Shown: positions 1 to 9,867, numbered from the stretch's first letter. The stretch: 64,000 bases of DNA from Cellvibrio sp. (GCA_016712405.1 JADJRD010000003.1:300501-364500); one strand, 5' to 3'. The notes: generated by a model not told the origin, from the sequence alone. Numbers and translations: made by a program.

Positions 1-165
1 GCAGGTGAATTGATTATTTATGACGAGAAGGGCGAGTCCATTCTTGAAAAAATTTCACCTGTAGTAGGGCGATTGGTGATTTTTATGAGTGATAAATTCC
101 CGCATGAAGTCAAAGCCTCGACACACAATCGTCGTAGTATTGCAGGATGGTTTCGTGGTTGTTGA
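1..165 (+). CDS. 2OG-Fe(II) oxygenase, C-terminal end (partial)
   Basis: Only the last 54 codons are in the window, open from base 1 to a TGA. The translated end contains FPHEV followed by RRSIAGWFR. In prolyl-4-hydroxylase-like 2-oxoglutarate/Fe(II) dioxygenases this region supplies the distal iron-binding histidine and the arginine that binds the 2-oxoglutarate carboxylate. The substrate cannot be told from this fragment. It converges on lptB with a 27-base gap and no obvious terminator between them. Confidence 0.75.
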   Translation, partial: AGELIIYDEKGESILEKISPVVGRLVIFMSDKFPHEVKASTHNRRSIAGWFRGC

Positions 166-192
166 TAAATCTATTTGTGCTCAATAGGTTTA

Positions 193-918
193 CTAGAGTC
201 GGAAATTTTCTCCCAAATAAACTGCTCTAACTTTGCTGTTGCTCAAAATCGTTTCGGAATTACCTTGAGCGATAATGTGCCCTTCGCTGACGATGTAAGC
301 TGTTTCGCAAATATCGAGCGTTTCGCGAACATTGTGATCTGTAATCAATACACCAATGCCGCGTTCTTTGAGATGACGAACTATATCTTTAATATCGTTA
401 ACTGAAATGGGGTCAACGCCGGCAAAAGGTTCATCCAATAAAATAAATTTAGGATCGGTAGCCAGTGCGCGAGCGATTTCAACGCGTCGTCTTTCGCCAC
501 CTGACAATGCCATTCCCAAGCTATTGCGAATATGCGTGATATGAAATTCGTTGAGTAGTGATTCTTGTTTTTCAGTTCGTTGTTCTTTTGATAAATCTTT
601 GCGGGTTTCCAAAATGGCCATAATGTTATCGGCGACGGACATTTTGCGAAAAATGGATGCTTCTTGAGGCAAATAACCGATTCCCGCGCGTGCGCGACCG
701 TGAATAGGGAGAGAGGTAATATTTCGGTCGTCGATAAGTACTTGGCCGTTATCGGCTGGAACCAATCCTGCAATCATATAAAAACAGGTTGTTTTACCGG
801 CGCCATTAGGGCCTAAAAGACCAACGATACTGCCGCTCTCAACTTCGATTGATACATCAATAACGACTTTACGGCTCTTGTAACTTTTAGCGAGATGTTG
901 TGCTTTAAGAATTGACAT
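193..918 (-). CDS. lptB: LPS export ABC transporter ATP-binding protein LptB
   Basis: Cytoplasmic ATPase (241 aa) that powers the Lpt bridge moving lipopolysaccharide from the inner membrane to the outer membrane, working with LptF/LptG. A Walker A motif (GPNGAGKTT) lies near residue 36, the ABC signature LSGGERRR near 139 and Walker B ILLDEPF near 159, followed by a switch histidine in LITDHNVRE. Length is normal for LptB. It is the last gene of the kdsD-kdsC-lptC-lptA-lptB operon and starts 3 bases after the lptA stop. In pseudomonads rpoN usually follows lptB; here the downstream neighbour is an unrelated oxygenase on the other strand. Confidence 0.97.
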   Translation of the reverse strand: MSILKAQHLAKSYKSRKVVIDVSIEVESGSIVGLLGPNGAGKTTCFYMIAGLVPADNGQVLIDDRNITSLPIHGRARAGIGYLPQEASIFRKMSVADNIMAILETRKDLSKEQRTEKQESLLNEFHITHIRNSLGMALSGGERRRVEIARALATDPKFILLDEPFAGVDPISVNDIKDIVRHLKERGIGVLITDHNVRETLDICETAYIVSEGHIIAQGNSETILSNSKVRAVYLGENFRL

Positions 919-921
919 AAC

Positions 922-1452
922 TTAACGGGTTTCCGGATTTTTTTTCTTCGCAGGAATTAAAATTTCTACGCCTGAACTGCCTGTTTGTTCGATATTCCCA
1001 GAGGCTTTCATGATTTCTTTAATTAAATCGTAATCAATCGTTGCGCCGCTCATAATCGAACCATCTTGTTCTACGGATGCGTTTTCTTCCAGCACTAAAT
1101 GTTCGGTTGCGGGTAGGTAGGTAATACTTTTAGCGGATGCGGTGATAATGCCTTTCTCAGCTTCGGGCTGTTGCTGAAATCGAGCGGGATTACCTAAGGC
1201 AATCATTTTTTCAATATCACCCTCTGCATTGCGATGAATTTTTAAATTCTCCGCCACTATGTTCAAAGAGCCTTGTTGAATATTCACATTTCCAGTGTAA
1301 GTCGCAACGCCTGTTTTATTGTCTATGGTGAGATTGTTGGCTCGGCCACGAATGGTTTCATACTTATCGTCAGGGAGTGCAGAAGCAGATCCTGTCAATA
1401 ACACAAGACTTACTATGGCAGGTTTTAAAAAATGATTAACGACGGGGTTCAT
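922..1452 (-). CDS. lptA: LPS transport periplasmic protein LptA
   Basis: Periplasmic beta-jellyroll protein that forms the bridge carrying LPS between LptC and LptD. From the chosen ATG the protein is 176 aa with a signal peptide (hydrophobic LKPAIVSLVLLTG, cleavage after SASA) and an OstA-like domain with the typical pattern IRGRANNLTIDNKTG...YTGNVNIQQGSL. A longer frame opens with a TTG at 1524 but lies deep inside lptC. ATGs at 1461 and 1452 both overlap the lptC end; neither has a strong ribosome site, so the start is uncertain by three codons. Translation is probably coupled to lptC. Confidence 0.93.
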   Translation of the reverse strand: MNPVVNHFLKPAIVSLVLLTGSASALPDDKYETIRGRANNLTIDNKTGVATYTGNVNIQQGSLNIVAENLKIHRNAEGDIEKMIALGNPARFQQQPEAEKGIITASAKSITYLPATEHLVLEENASVEQDGSIMSGATIDYDLIKEIMKASGNIEQTGSSGVEILIPAKKKNPETR

Positions 1453-2035
1453 AAACAGCATCGACTTGAGAGTTAAGTTGTAATTGACTGGTTGATAAGT
1501 CGGCTTGCAGGCCAACTGCGTCAATTTGTGTTTGTTTTGCTGTTATCTTAACAGCTTTGTCAGTTTCAACGAATTGTTGTTCAGGTTTTACCATGAGCGA
1601 TTCGGTGATGATTTCAATCAGCCCCTGCGTATCACTTTGTTGTGAGATCACCACTCGATTGAGTAATTGTATCTGTTCACCATTACGTTCACTGCGGCCT
1701 TCCGAGGCTTGAATATTCCAAGGGGCTTGTTCATCTCGATAAAAAGTTAATTGTGGATGTTCAATCGAGGTGTAATCCTCGAGGCTTGCTGTGTGTAAAT
1801 TAAGTTGATAATGAGTGATAGCGGGAGTGCTCATTTGATAGCGTAATTTTCCATTGGGTTCAAACTCACGACTGGTCACGTCTTTCATATAAAATTGCGG
1901 AAATTGTGAGGTGTCTTCATTGATCTCAATATTTTTTTGTGGATTGGCGCTAAAAGAAAATCCAAAAAAAATAGCTGAAAGCAGCCCAACTAAAATCCAG
2001 GGTAGCGGAATATAACGAAAGAAAGTTTTTAACAT
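1436..2035 (-). CDS. lptC: LPS export protein LptC
   Basis: Bitopic inner-membrane protein (199 aa) that accepts LPS from LptBFG and hands it to LptA. It has a short cytoplasmic start, one membrane helix (PWILVGLLSAIFFGFSF) and a periplasmic jellyroll containing the family pattern QFPQFYMKDVTSREFEPNGK. The start overlaps the end of kdsC by 7 bases and its end overlaps lptA by 17 bases, as expected for a tightly coupled operon. Nothing looks unusual in sequence or length. Confidence 0.93.
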   Translation of the reverse strand: MLKTFFRYIPLPWILVGLLSAIFFGFSFSANPQKNIEINEDTSQFPQFYMKDVTSREFEPNGKLRYQMSTPAITHYQLNLHTASLEDYTSIEHPQLTFYRDEQAPWNIQASEGRSERNGEQIQLLNRVVISQQSDTQGLIEIITESLMVKPEQQFVETDKAVKITAKQTQIDAVGLQADLSTSQLQLNSQVDAVYEPRR

Positions 2036-2595
2036 AAAGGTTTTACGTAGTTTGCCAGGGTAGAGTCAAAAGTACCTTGTGCTTGCATAATTAAATCACA
2101 GGCTTCGCGCACTGCACCCTCACCGCCACGCGCCTGACTTTGCCAGTGCGCTCGCTCCACAACCGAAAAATGAGCGTTGGCAACAGTAAGTGCCAAACCA
2201 ATTCGAGTCATCACCGTTAAATCTGGCCAGTCATCGCCCATAAAGGCAATTTCTTCCAGTGCAGGCGCTTGGTTTTTGAGTGCTGCTTCTGCCAAGAGTT
2301 CCTCCAGTGCTTGCCATTTATCTTCACGTCCCTGAATGAGTAATGTGATACCCAAATCCTGAGCGCGTTTAGCGACTAAATCACTCCTGCGCCCGGTAAT
2401 AATGCCGACTTTAACTCCGGTTTTTTGTAGCGCTTTAATACCCTGTCCATCTAGTGTGTTGAAGGATTTATATTCTTCACCTTGATTGCCAAAATAAAGC
2501 CGACCATCCGTTAATACACCATCCACATCTAATAACAACCAGCGAATTTTACGTGCAGCGTTTTCTAATTCTTCAGCAAAAATAAAATTGGACAA
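2029..2595 (-). CDS. kdsC: 3-deoxy-D-manno-octulosonate 8-phosphate phosphatase KdsC
   Basis: HAD-superfamily phosphatase (188 aa) that removes phosphate from Kdo-8-phosphate, the step before CMP-Kdo activation in LPS inner-core synthesis. The catalytic aspartate motif is DVDGVLTDGRLYF near residue 23; motif II is the GIITGRRS segment and the C-terminal Mg-binding motif is FMGDDWPD. The start codon is TTG at 2595, preceded by AGGAG with 8-base spacing that also overlaps the kdsD stop; no ATG fits better. It is tetramer-forming in characterised relatives. It lies between kdsD and lptC. Confidence 0.96.
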   Translation of the reverse strand: MSNFIFAEELENAARKIRWLLLDVDGVLTDGRLYFGNQGEEYKSFNTLDGQGIKALQKTGVKVGIITGRRSDLVAKRAQDLGITLLIQGREDKWQALEELLAEAALKNQAPALEEIAFMGDDWPDLTVMTRIGLALTVANAHFSVVERAHWQSQARGGEGAVREACDLIMQAQGTFDSTLANYVKPLC

Positions 2596-3561
2596 TTAAA
2601 AAACTCCTGCGCGAAGAATGTCGTTAATTTTGACAATACCTGATAGCTGTTGATTTTTATCGGTCACTAAAATCACATTGATTTTGGACTGTTCCATGAC
2701 TTTCAGTGCTTCTGCAGCGAGAGTGGTTTCTGGCATTTTTTTCGGATGAATATTCATCAAGTCACCGACATTGGCTTGTTGTATATCGATGCCTTTATCC
2801 AGGCTTCGTCGTAAATCGCCATCAGTGTAAATGCCTAACAGCTGGTTGTTCGATTGAATAGTGGTCATTCCAAATCCTTTTTCGGACATGATCATCAAAG
2901 CTTTTAACACAGGTGTATCTGGTGTGACGCAAGGAATGGCTGCACCTGTATGCATTATGTCCTTTAGCTTCAATAAGAGTTTTCGCCCAAGCGTGCCGCC
3001 TGGATGCGAAAACGCAAAATCTTCAGCAGTGAATCCTCGAGCTTCTAACAATGCAATGGCCAAAGCATCGCCCAAAACAGTCGTCACAGTAGTGCTGGAA
3101 GTGGGGGCTAGGTTCAGTGGGCAGGCTTCAGTTTCAACTCGAATGCTCAAGTGAGCTTCGGCATTTTCCGCCAAAATAGATTGGCTATTGCCAGTCATGG
3201 CGATCATGGGGATGCCCAGCCGCTTGAATAGAGGTAGTAGGTTAAGTAATTCGGTTGAGCCTCCAGAGTAGGAGATTGCCAGCAGAATATCATCCCGAGT
3301 GATCATACCCATATCACCGTGGCTAGCTTCGGCTGGGTGAACAAACATCGCCGGAGTGCCAGTACTGGCGAGTGTAGCCGCAATTTTTCGAGCGATATGA
3401 CCGGATTTGCCGACGCCGGACACTACCACTCGCCCTTTGCAAGCCAAGATCAATTCGCAGGCTTTAGTAAAGCCGGTATCAATGTGTTGGCTTAAACCTG
3501 CAACGGCATTTTGCTCCAGTTGAATGGTGCGTAGCGCTGAGGCTAGGAAATCGAATGTCAT
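2596..3561 (-). CDS. kdsD: Arabinose-5-phosphate isomerase KdsD
   Basis: Interconverts D-ribulose 5-phosphate and D-arabinose 5-phosphate, the first committed step of Kdo synthesis. The 321-aa protein has an N-terminal SIS domain (GVGKSGHIARKIAATL; SHGDMGMI; SYSGGSTE) and two C-terminal CBS domains (IMHTGAAIPCV... and LMNIHPKKMPE...). Length matches the family. It is the first gene of the minus-strand LPS operon. Upstream there is a TATAAT at 3596-3601 on the minus strand. In most gammaproteobacteria the divergent neighbour is mlaF; here the next plus-strand gene is mlaC. Confidence 0.97.
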   Translation of the reverse strand: MTFDFLASALRTIQLEQNAVAGLSQHIDTGFTKACELILACKGRVVVSGVGKSGHIARKIAATLASTGTPAMFVHPAEASHGDMGMITRDDILLAISYSGGSTELLNLLPLFKRLGIPMIAMTGNSQSILAENAEAHLSIRVETEACPLNLAPTSSTTVTTVLGDALAIALLEARGFTAEDFAFSHPGGTLGRKLLLKLKDIMHTGAAIPCVTPDTPVLKALMIMSEKGFGMTTIQSNNQLLGIYTDGDLRRSLDKGIDIQQANVGDLMNIHPKKMPETTLAAEALKVMEQSKINVILVTDKNQQLSGIVKINDILRAGVF

Positions 3562-3595
3562 GAGAACCCTATCCGCAAAAACTCAAGTGGGTCGC

Positions 3596-3601
3596 ATTAT
3601 A
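3596..3601 (-). promoter_or_regulatory. Candidate -10 element of the kdsD operon
   Basis: A perfect TATAAT reads on the minus strand 35 bases before the kdsD ATG, with a GC-containing discriminator after it. No good -35 hexamer is seen at 16-18 bases; the preceding bases TGGT could act as a partial extended -10. Assignment rests on position and the -10 match only. Confidence 0.4.
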
Positions 3602-3740
3602 ACCATGCAATCCGTTAATACCATGGGTTGTCCGGGTTATCTGAATCTGTTCAGACTGGATTAAGGTTTGTTTGTTCAATATGCGCACACTCTTTCAGTG
3701 TGACCTAGATTCCTCGGTTTGGGCTTTATATAAGGCGCAA

Positions 3741-3814
3741 GCAATAGGGAAAAGGATTGTTAGTTTTACACGGATGTCAAGAAAGCCCTTTCAAGGAATT
3801 GAGAGGGCTTTTTT
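3741..3814 (+). ncRNA. Candidate small RNA with repeated GGA motifs (Rsm/CsrA-sponge-like)
   Basis: No convincing protein gene lies between kdsD and mlaC. A TATATAA box at 3728-3734 is followed by about 75 bases carrying GGA at 3748, 3754, 3772 and 3795 and ending in a strong intrinsic terminator. The site around 3772 reads TTACACGGATGT, matching 10 of 12 positions of the published CsrA consensus RUACARGGAUGU. The fourth GGA sits in the terminator loop, as in RsmX/Y/Z RNAs. The 5' end is a guess, and the -35 is weak. Alternatively this is an attenuated leader of mlaC. Confidence 0.3.
3782..3814 (+). terminator. Intrinsic terminator between kdsD and mlaC
   Basis: An 11-bp stem (3782-3792 with 3801-3811, including one G-U pair) encloses an 8-base loop AAGGAATT and is followed by T6. 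It terminates plus-strand transcription, yet no plus-strand protein gene ends before it, which implies a short transcript upstream or attenuation. Confidence 0.8.
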
Positions 3815-3858
3815 ATTGCCCATAAAAAGCGTTTATGGCGGCTCAGTGAGTCAAATGG

Positions 3859-3864
3859 TATAGT
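3859..3864 (+). promoter_or_regulatory. Candidate extended -10 promoter for mlaC-ibaG-murA-hisGD
   Basis: TGGTATAGT at 3856-3864 forms an extended -10 (TG, one base, TATAGT) followed by a GC-rich discriminator. It lies 45 bases after the terminator and 180 bases before the mlaC start. The leader contains a possible hairpin (CTTCCGT at 3901 with ACGGAAG ending at 3937). No clear -35 is seen. Confidence 0.35.
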
Positions 3865-4043
3865 TCGCGCCGTTGGATTTTTAAGGCTCATATTCCACTT
3901 CTTCCGTATTTCGTGACGCAGATGACCATCACGGAAGGCACCATTCAACTTATTCGTTGTCTGTGTTTTGGGTTTGGCTGGTAGGGTCAAGCCAGGCTTC
4001 ATAACTCTCAGTTTATTTAGGTTTCTTATCAGAAGGTTTTATC

Positions 4044-4652
4044 ATGAATAGTGTGATTCGTTCAGGTTTAGGATTGATCTCGGCAATTTTACTTTTTACG
4101 GCGCAAGTTCAGGCAGCAGATGAGCCTCAAGTGGTTGTTGAAAAAGTGGCTACTGAGTTGTTTGCGTTGGCCAATAGCAAAAATGAAGGGAAGATTTCTG
4201 AGGATGAGTATTTTACCAAAACAGAAGCTGTACTGGATAAAGTGGTTGCCTTTGGTTACATAGCTAAACATGTTATGGGGCCGGACGCATACAAAAAAGC
4301 AACACCTGCACAGCAAGAAGCCTTTGTAAAAGTGTTTCGTACCGGATTGGTAAAAAGTTATGCGAAAGGCATTACCAATTATGCGAAAAGTAAAATAGAA
4401 ATTGTGGGCGCTAGTAGCAATCCCAAAAAACCAGGTGTTGCCACAGTGGAACAAAAAGTAACAGATAAAGATGCAGCACATAAATTGAATTACACCATGC
4501 AGTTGGATAAAAAAACTGATCAATGGAAATTAACTAACGTAGTGTTGAATGGCGTTAATTTGGGGACTTCATTCCAGAGCCAATTCAAAGCGGCCTACAA
4601 AAAACACGGCAATGATTTGGATAAACTGATTGCCAATTGGTTAGCTGAATAA
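4044..4652 (+). CDS. mlaC: Phospholipid-binding protein MlaC (Ttg2D)
   Basis: Periplasmic shuttle (202 aa) that carries phospholipids between the inner-membrane MlaFEDB complex and the outer-membrane MlaA complex. It has a signal peptide (cleavage after VQA, near residue 24) and the MlaC/Ttg2 domain with GYIAKHVMG, a segment rich in YAK, and the C-terminal pattern GVNLGTSFQSQF. An AGAAGG ribosome site precedes the ATG by 9 bases. The normal partners mlaF, mlaE, mlaD and mlaB, which flank mlaC in most gammaproteobacteria, are absent from this window, so the gene stands alone in front of ibaG and murA. Confidence 0.93.
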   Translation: MNSVIRSGLGLISAILLFTAQVQAADEPQVVVEKVATELFALANSKNEGKISEDEYFTKTEAVLDKVVAFGYIAKHVMGPDAYKKATPAQQEAFVKVFRTGLVKSYAKGITNYAKSKIEIVGASSNPKKPGVATVEQKVTDKDAAHKLNYTMQLDKKTDQWKLTNVVLNGVNLGTSFQSQFKAAYKKHGNDLDKLIANWLAE

Positions 4653-4660
4653 TATTTCCC

Positions 4661-4681
4661 GGCGCCCCCTTGGTTGGGGGC
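4661..4681 (+). other. GC-rich hairpin between mlaC and ibaG
   Basis: GCCCCC and GGGGGC pair around a TTGGTT loop, just after the mlaC stop and before ibaG. There is no T-run after it, so it is more likely an mRNA stability or processing element than a terminator. It may sit where mlaB is found in related operons. Confidence 0.45.
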
Positions 4682-4698
4682 TAGATTAGAGACAGAGT

Positions 4699-4947
4699 AT
4701 GCAAGATATTATTAAATCCCTGCTGGAATCGCAGATTGCTGAATGTAAAGTGCAGTCGGTAGAAGTGCAGGGTAATCATTTCGGTGTGGTGTTGATAAGC
4801 CCAATGTTTGCGGGTTTAACGCCTGTCAAAAAACAACAATTGGTGATGGCGCCTCTCGCTGAATTATTCAGTAGCGGTAAAGTCCACGCAATTGATTACA
4901 TCAAGGCGTTTACGCCAGAGCAGTGGCAACAACAGCTTCAACAGTAA
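4699..4947 (+). CDS. ibaG: BolA-family protein IbaG
   Basis: Small BolA-like protein (82 aa) next to murA, the conserved position of IbaG (YrbA). It shows the family core VEVQGNHFGVVLISPMFAGL, VKKQQ and HAIDYIKAFTPEQW. Family members bind a shared [2Fe-2S] cluster with monothiol glutaredoxin and affect acid tolerance and cell-envelope traits; that role is inferred here. A conserved cysteine at residue 17 (AECKVQ) and a histidine in GNHF are candidate ligands. It is co-directional with mlaC and murA. Confidence 0.9.
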   Translation: MQDIIKSLLESQIAECKVQSVEVQGNHFGVVLISPMFAGLTPVKKQQLVMAPLAELFSSGKVHAIDYIKAFTPEQWQQQLQQ

Positions 4948-4954
4948 TTTTTAA

Positions 4955-6238
<1,284 letters not shown>

Positions 6239-6242
6239 TATT

Positions 6243-6890
6243 ATGAGCACAACTCTGACTATCGCATTGACCAAAGGTCGAATTCTGGATGAGACATTAC
6301 CACTATTGGCCGCAGCCAATATCCATCCTTTGGAAAATATGGAAAAGAGTCGCAAGCTGGTTTTTGAAACCAATCGTGCGGATGTGCGGTTATTATTATT
6401 GCGCGGTGCGGATGTGCCCACTTACGTGCAATTTGGTGCAGCTGATATGGGAATTTCCGGTAAAGATACATTGATGGAAAACGGCGCCGAAGGTTTATAT
6501 GAACCTTTGGATTTAGGTATCGCCCGTTGCAAATTAATGACCGCCGGTGTGAAAGGAAAAGAAACACCTGCTGGCCGAATTCGTGTCGCAACAAAATATG
6601 TGAATGTGGCTAAACAATATTACGCGAGTCTCGGTCGTCAAATTGATGTGATTAAATTATATGGTGCAATGGAATTGGCGCCCATTATGAATCTCGCCGA
6701 TGAAATTGTGGATATAGTCGATACAGGAAATACCTTGCGAGCGAATGGTTTGGAGTCACGCGAATTTATTGCGGATATTAGTTCACGTTTAATCGTCAAC
6801 AAAGCCTCAATGAAAATGAAACACAAATCTATTCAAGCGATTATTGATCCAATTGCCAATGTGATTTCCAAACAAGCGGTAAATGTCTGA
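6243..6890 (+). CDS. hisG: ATP phosphoribosyltransferase, short form (HisG-S)
   Basis: First enzyme of histidine synthesis, joining ATP and PRPP. The 215-aa length and lack of the C-terminal regulatory domain identify the short form, which works as a hetero-octamer with HisZ; hisZ is not in this window. Motifs include [15 protein letters not shown] at the start, [11 protein letters not shown] and the PRPP loop region [17 protein letters not shown]. It follows murA by 4 bases and its TGA overlaps the hisD ATG by one base, so it is translationally coupled. Confidence 0.97.
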   Translation: MSTTLTIALTKGRILDETLPLLAAANIHPLENMEKSRKLVFETNRADVRLLLLRGADVPTYVQFGAADMGISGKDTLMENGAEGLYEPLDLGIARCKLMTAGVKGKETPAGRIRVATKYVNVAKQYYASLGRQIDVIKLYGAMELAPIMNLADEIVDIVDTGNTLRANGLESREFIADISSRLIVNKASMKMKHKSIQAIIDPIANVISKQAVNV

Positions 6891-8188
6891 TGAAGATTAA
6901 TCGCCTAATCACCACCCAGGCTGATTTTGATTTGCAATTAAGCAAGTTGCTGGCTTGGGAGTCTGTTAGCGACAAACGCGTGGCTGATGTCGTGGATGAT
7001 ATTTTGCAGCAAGTGAAAATTCGCGGTGATGCAGCTGTGTTGGAATACACCAACAAGTTTGATCGCCGCGATGTGAAATCGATTAATGAATTAATCGTTA
7101 GCCAGTCAGCGCTTAAACAAGCGTTGACAAAAATTTCCAGCGAACAAAAAAATGCCTTGGAAATTGCGGCACAACGTATTCGCGATTATCACCAGCATCA
7201 GTTGCAAACTTCTTGGCAATACACTGAAGCCGACGGCACTATTCTGGGTCAACAAATTTCGGCGATGGAAAGAGTCGGGCTTTATGTTCCCGGTGGTAAA
7301 GCTTCTTATCCTTCGTCAGTGTTGATGAATGCCATTCCGGCAAAGGTCGCGGGAGTTGATCATCTCACTATGGTAGTACCTGCACCGGATGGCGAAATTA
7401 GCCCTATGGTTTTAGCTGCTGCAGCGATTGCCGGTGTAGATCAAGTGATTACGATTGGCGGCGCACAAGCAGTTGCGGCTTTGGCCTATGGAACAGAAAC
7501 CATTCACAAAGTTGATAAAATTGTCGGGCCGGGCAATATTTATGTAGCCACTGCAAAACGTGCAGTGTTTGGTCAAGTGGCGATTGATATGATTGCAGGG
7601 CCATCAGAAATTTTAGTGATTTGCGATGGCAAAACGGATCCTGATTGGATTGCGATGGATTTATTCAGTCAAGCTGAACACGATGAACAAGCGCAATCGA
7701 TTTTGTTGTGCGCTGATGAAAATTATCTTAATCAGGTTGAGGCATCAATTGCACGTTTGTTGCCAACACTTTCACGTGAAGCGATTGCCTCTGTCTCATT
7801 AAAAAATCGTGGTGCATTAATTAAAGTGAAGGATATGCAAGAGGCGATTGCAGTGAGTAATCGCATTGCGCCGGAGCATTTGGAATTATCGGTTGCCGAG
7901 CCAGAAAAATATTTATCGCAAATTCGTCACGCTGGTGCGATTTTTATGGGGCGTCACACGCCGGAAGCTTTAGGTGATTATTGCGCTGGGCCGAATCATG
8001 TGTTGCCTACTTCAGGTACTGCGCGTTTTTCATCGCCACTCGGTGTTTACGATTTTCAGAAACGCAGTTCCATTATTTACTGCTCTGAAAAAGGTGCATC
8101 AAGCTTATCGAAAACAGCGTCTGTGTTGGCGCGCGGCGAGCAGTTGGAAGCGCATGCGCGTTCAGCGGAATATCGGATTATTGAATAA
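6890..8188 (+). CDS. hisD: Histidinol dehydrogenase HisD
   Basis: Zinc-dependent NAD enzyme (432 aa) oxidising L-histidinol to L-histidine, the last two steps of the pathway. The motifs [23 protein letters not shown] and APEHLELS are present; the histidines and glutamates there bind zinc and act as catalytic bases. The ATG overlaps the hisG stop. In pseudomonads hisC usually follows; here the next gene is degS on the opposite strand, ending at the adjoining base, so the operon ends at hisD with no visible terminator. Confidence 0.98.
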   Translation: MKINRLITTQADFDLQLSKLLAWESVSDKRVADVVDDILQQVKIRGDAAVLEYTNKFDRRDVKSINELIVSQSALKQALTKISSEQKNALEIAAQRIRDYHQHQLQTSWQYTEADGTILGQQISAMERVGLYVPGGKASYPSSVLMNAIPAKVAGVDHLTMVVPAPDGEISPMVLAAAAIAGVDQVITIGGAQAVAALAYGTETIHKVDKIVGPGNIYVATAKRAVFGQVAIDMIAGPSEILVICDGKTDPDWIAMDLFSQAEHDEQAQSILLCADENYLNQVEASIARLLPTLSREAIASVSLKNRGALIKVKDMQEAIAVSNRIAPEHLELSVAEPEKYLSQIRHAGAIFMGRHTPEALGDYCAGPNHVLPTSGTARFSSPLGVYDFQKRSSIIYCSEKGASSLSKTASVLARGEQLEAHARSAEYRIIE

Positions 8189-9265
8189 TTAGGTTTCGGT
8201 GCGAACGGTGGGGGGGAATTCAGCAGTTGCGGTAATTTCAATACTGTTGTTCTCTCGCAATATTTTAAATTTCACCTGATTGCCAGGTTGCAAGTTAGCT
8301 AATTGATTGGCAACTATACCTCCATTAGTCATAGGCTGACCGTTCATGTGGGTCAGTATGTCGCCCTTTTTGATGCCCGCTTTTTCGGCAGGACTGCCGG
8401 ATTCAACGAAATAAACTTTCAATCCAATGGGAATGGGGTATTCGCCCTCATTTAAAGTGGCTAACTCTGGATCTGCACCTATTCCAAGCCAGCCACGTCT
8501 CACTTCACCATATTGCACAATTTGCTGCAGGGACTTCATCGCAGTGTCTACCGGCACAGCAAAACTAATCCCTACTGAGTTAGTTTCGTCGAGTGCTGCT
8601 GTGTTGATGCCAATCAATCGCCCATGTGCATCAACCAATGCGCCTCCCGAATTTCCGGGATTAATGGCAGCATCCGTCTGAATAAAATTTTCGGCGTTGT
8701 TAATTCCCAGATTCCAGCGACGTGTTGCACTGACTATTCCTTGAGTAACACTTTGCCCAAGTCCAAGAGGGTTGCCGATAGCTAATACCACATCGCCAAC
8801 GCGAGCCTCATCTGATTTTCCGATCTCGATAGTTGTGAGATTATCCATGTGAATTTTCAGTAGGGCTAAATCATTATTTTTATCAACACCGAGCAACTGC
8901 TGAAGTGTAAGGCCATCATTTAACAGCACGCTAATTCTGTCAGCGCTATTGATGACATGATTATTGGTCAGAATTAAACCATTGCTATCGACAATTACTC
9001 CAGAGCCCAGCGTTTTTTGAGAGTGATCGCGGATTCCTAATTGTCTGTGGAGGCTGGGGTTAAGGTATTCTTCTGATTGTTTTTCGGTATAAATATTGAC
9101 GACAGCCGGTGCGGCACGACTGACGGCGTCAGCATATGAAAAAGGGGTGGCATTGGATTGAGAGGCGGGTGTAACACGCAAAATTGGGAGTAAAAGCAAA
9201 GCCAGCAGGGCAATAATGATCCCAAGAGCAGCTGGCCAAGCTAAAAATTGCAGTAGACGAATCAA
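8189..9265 (-). CDS. degS: Periplasmic trypsin-like protease DegS/AlgW
   Basis: Membrane-anchored PDZ protease (358 aa) that cleaves the anti-sigma factor RseA/MucA to start the sigma-E envelope stress response. An N-terminal helix (AALGIIIALLALLLLPIL) anchors it. The catalytic triad lies in LTNNHVINS (His), DKNNDLALLKI (Asp) and NPGNSGGALV (Ser). A single PDZ domain follows (IGLKVYFVESGSPAEKAGIKKGDIL). The start is TTG at 9265, with no clear ribosome site, so it is uncertain. It ends base-to-base with hisD and lies 14 bases after zapG. Confidence 0.94.
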   Translation of the reverse strand: MIRLLQFLAWPAALGIIIALLALLLLPILRVTPASQSNATPFSYADAVSRAAPAVVNIYTEKQSEEYLNPSLHRQLGIRDHSQKTLGSGVIVDSNGLILTNNHVINSADRISVLLNDGLTLQQLLGVDKNNDLALLKIHMDNLTTIEIGKSDEARVGDVVLAIGNPLGLGQSVTQGIVSATRRWNLGINNAENFIQTDAAINPGNSGGALVDAHGRLIGINTAALDETNSVGISFAVPVDTAMKSLQQIVQYGEVRRGWLGIGADPELATLNEGEYPIPIGLKVYFVESGSPAEKAGIKKGDILTHMNGQPMTNGGIVANQLANLQPGNQVKFKILRENNSIEITATAEFPPTVRTET

Positions 9266-9279
9266 GATAAGTTGATCAT

Positions 9280-9774
9280 TTAATAACGACGGGCTTTGCC
9301 GTCAAAATCAAAATCATCCGCCGACTCGGTGGGACGAAAATGGCTTGGGGCAATGGCATCATCATCTTTTAAACCATAATCGTCACTTAAAGCACCTTTA
9401 CTGCCGGGTGCTCTGGGTGCCCAATCGCGAGGGGGCTGAACAGGTTGCTCAGGCAGGTTAGCTTCGCTATTGGCCGCATCCAGAATTTGCTTGCTGATAG
9501 CGGGAGTGGCTAACCTCAATGCGCCGTTGGCTAAATGCTCATGCACATCACGATATGCTTGCGTTAAATTGTTGACCAATTGCGATGTATGGGCAAAATG
9601 CTCGGCCACATCGCGTTGGTAAGTTTGCAGCTCGGTTTCAGTTTGGTGTAGTCGTTGTTCTAGGTCGCGGCCTAAATATTTACCACGAGCATAACCAATA
9701 CCAATTGCTCCTAACACTACACCCGCCAAGAGGCTGAAAAGACCGGTAACAAAAAGGGCGCTAAATGAAAACAC
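9280..9774 (-). CDS. zapG: Z-ring associated protein ZapG (YhcB, DUF1043)
   Basis: Inner-membrane protein (about 164 aa) of the YhcB/DUF1043 family, which links cell division and envelope growth. One N-terminal helix (ALFVTGLFSLLAGVVLGAIG) is followed by ARGKYLGRDLEQRL, the coiled-coil family signature, and a disordered proline-rich tail. The longest frame starts with TTG at 9801, but GTG at 9774 has GGAG seven bases upstream and removes a non-hydrophobic extension, so it is chosen. It is followed by degS and faces zapE two genes away, the common arrangement. Confidence 0.88.
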   Translation of the reverse strand: MFSFSALFVTGLFSLLAGVVLGAIGIGYARGKYLGRDLEQRLHQTETELQTYQRDVAEHFAHTSQLVNNLTQAYRDVHEHLANGALRLATPAISKQILDAANSEANLPEQPVQPPRDWAPRAPGSKGALSDDYGLKDDDAIAPSHFRPTESADDFDFDGKARRY

Positions 9775-9867
9775 GGGGAATCTCCTGATCAAATTGCACA
9801 AATGGATAATCTCATTTGTACATGCTGATTATAAAGCGTTGAACACACTCTTACTCTAGCGGATTTT

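Noticed and set aside
3672..3863. 63-aa plus-strand frame between kdsD and mlaC
   Set aside because: It spans the intrinsic terminator, has no ribosome site and no protein-like pattern; a non-coding role is more likely.
3766..4002. 78-aa minus-strand frame opposite the mlaC leader
   Set aside because: Composition is not protein-like and it runs through the terminator hairpin; no ribosome site.
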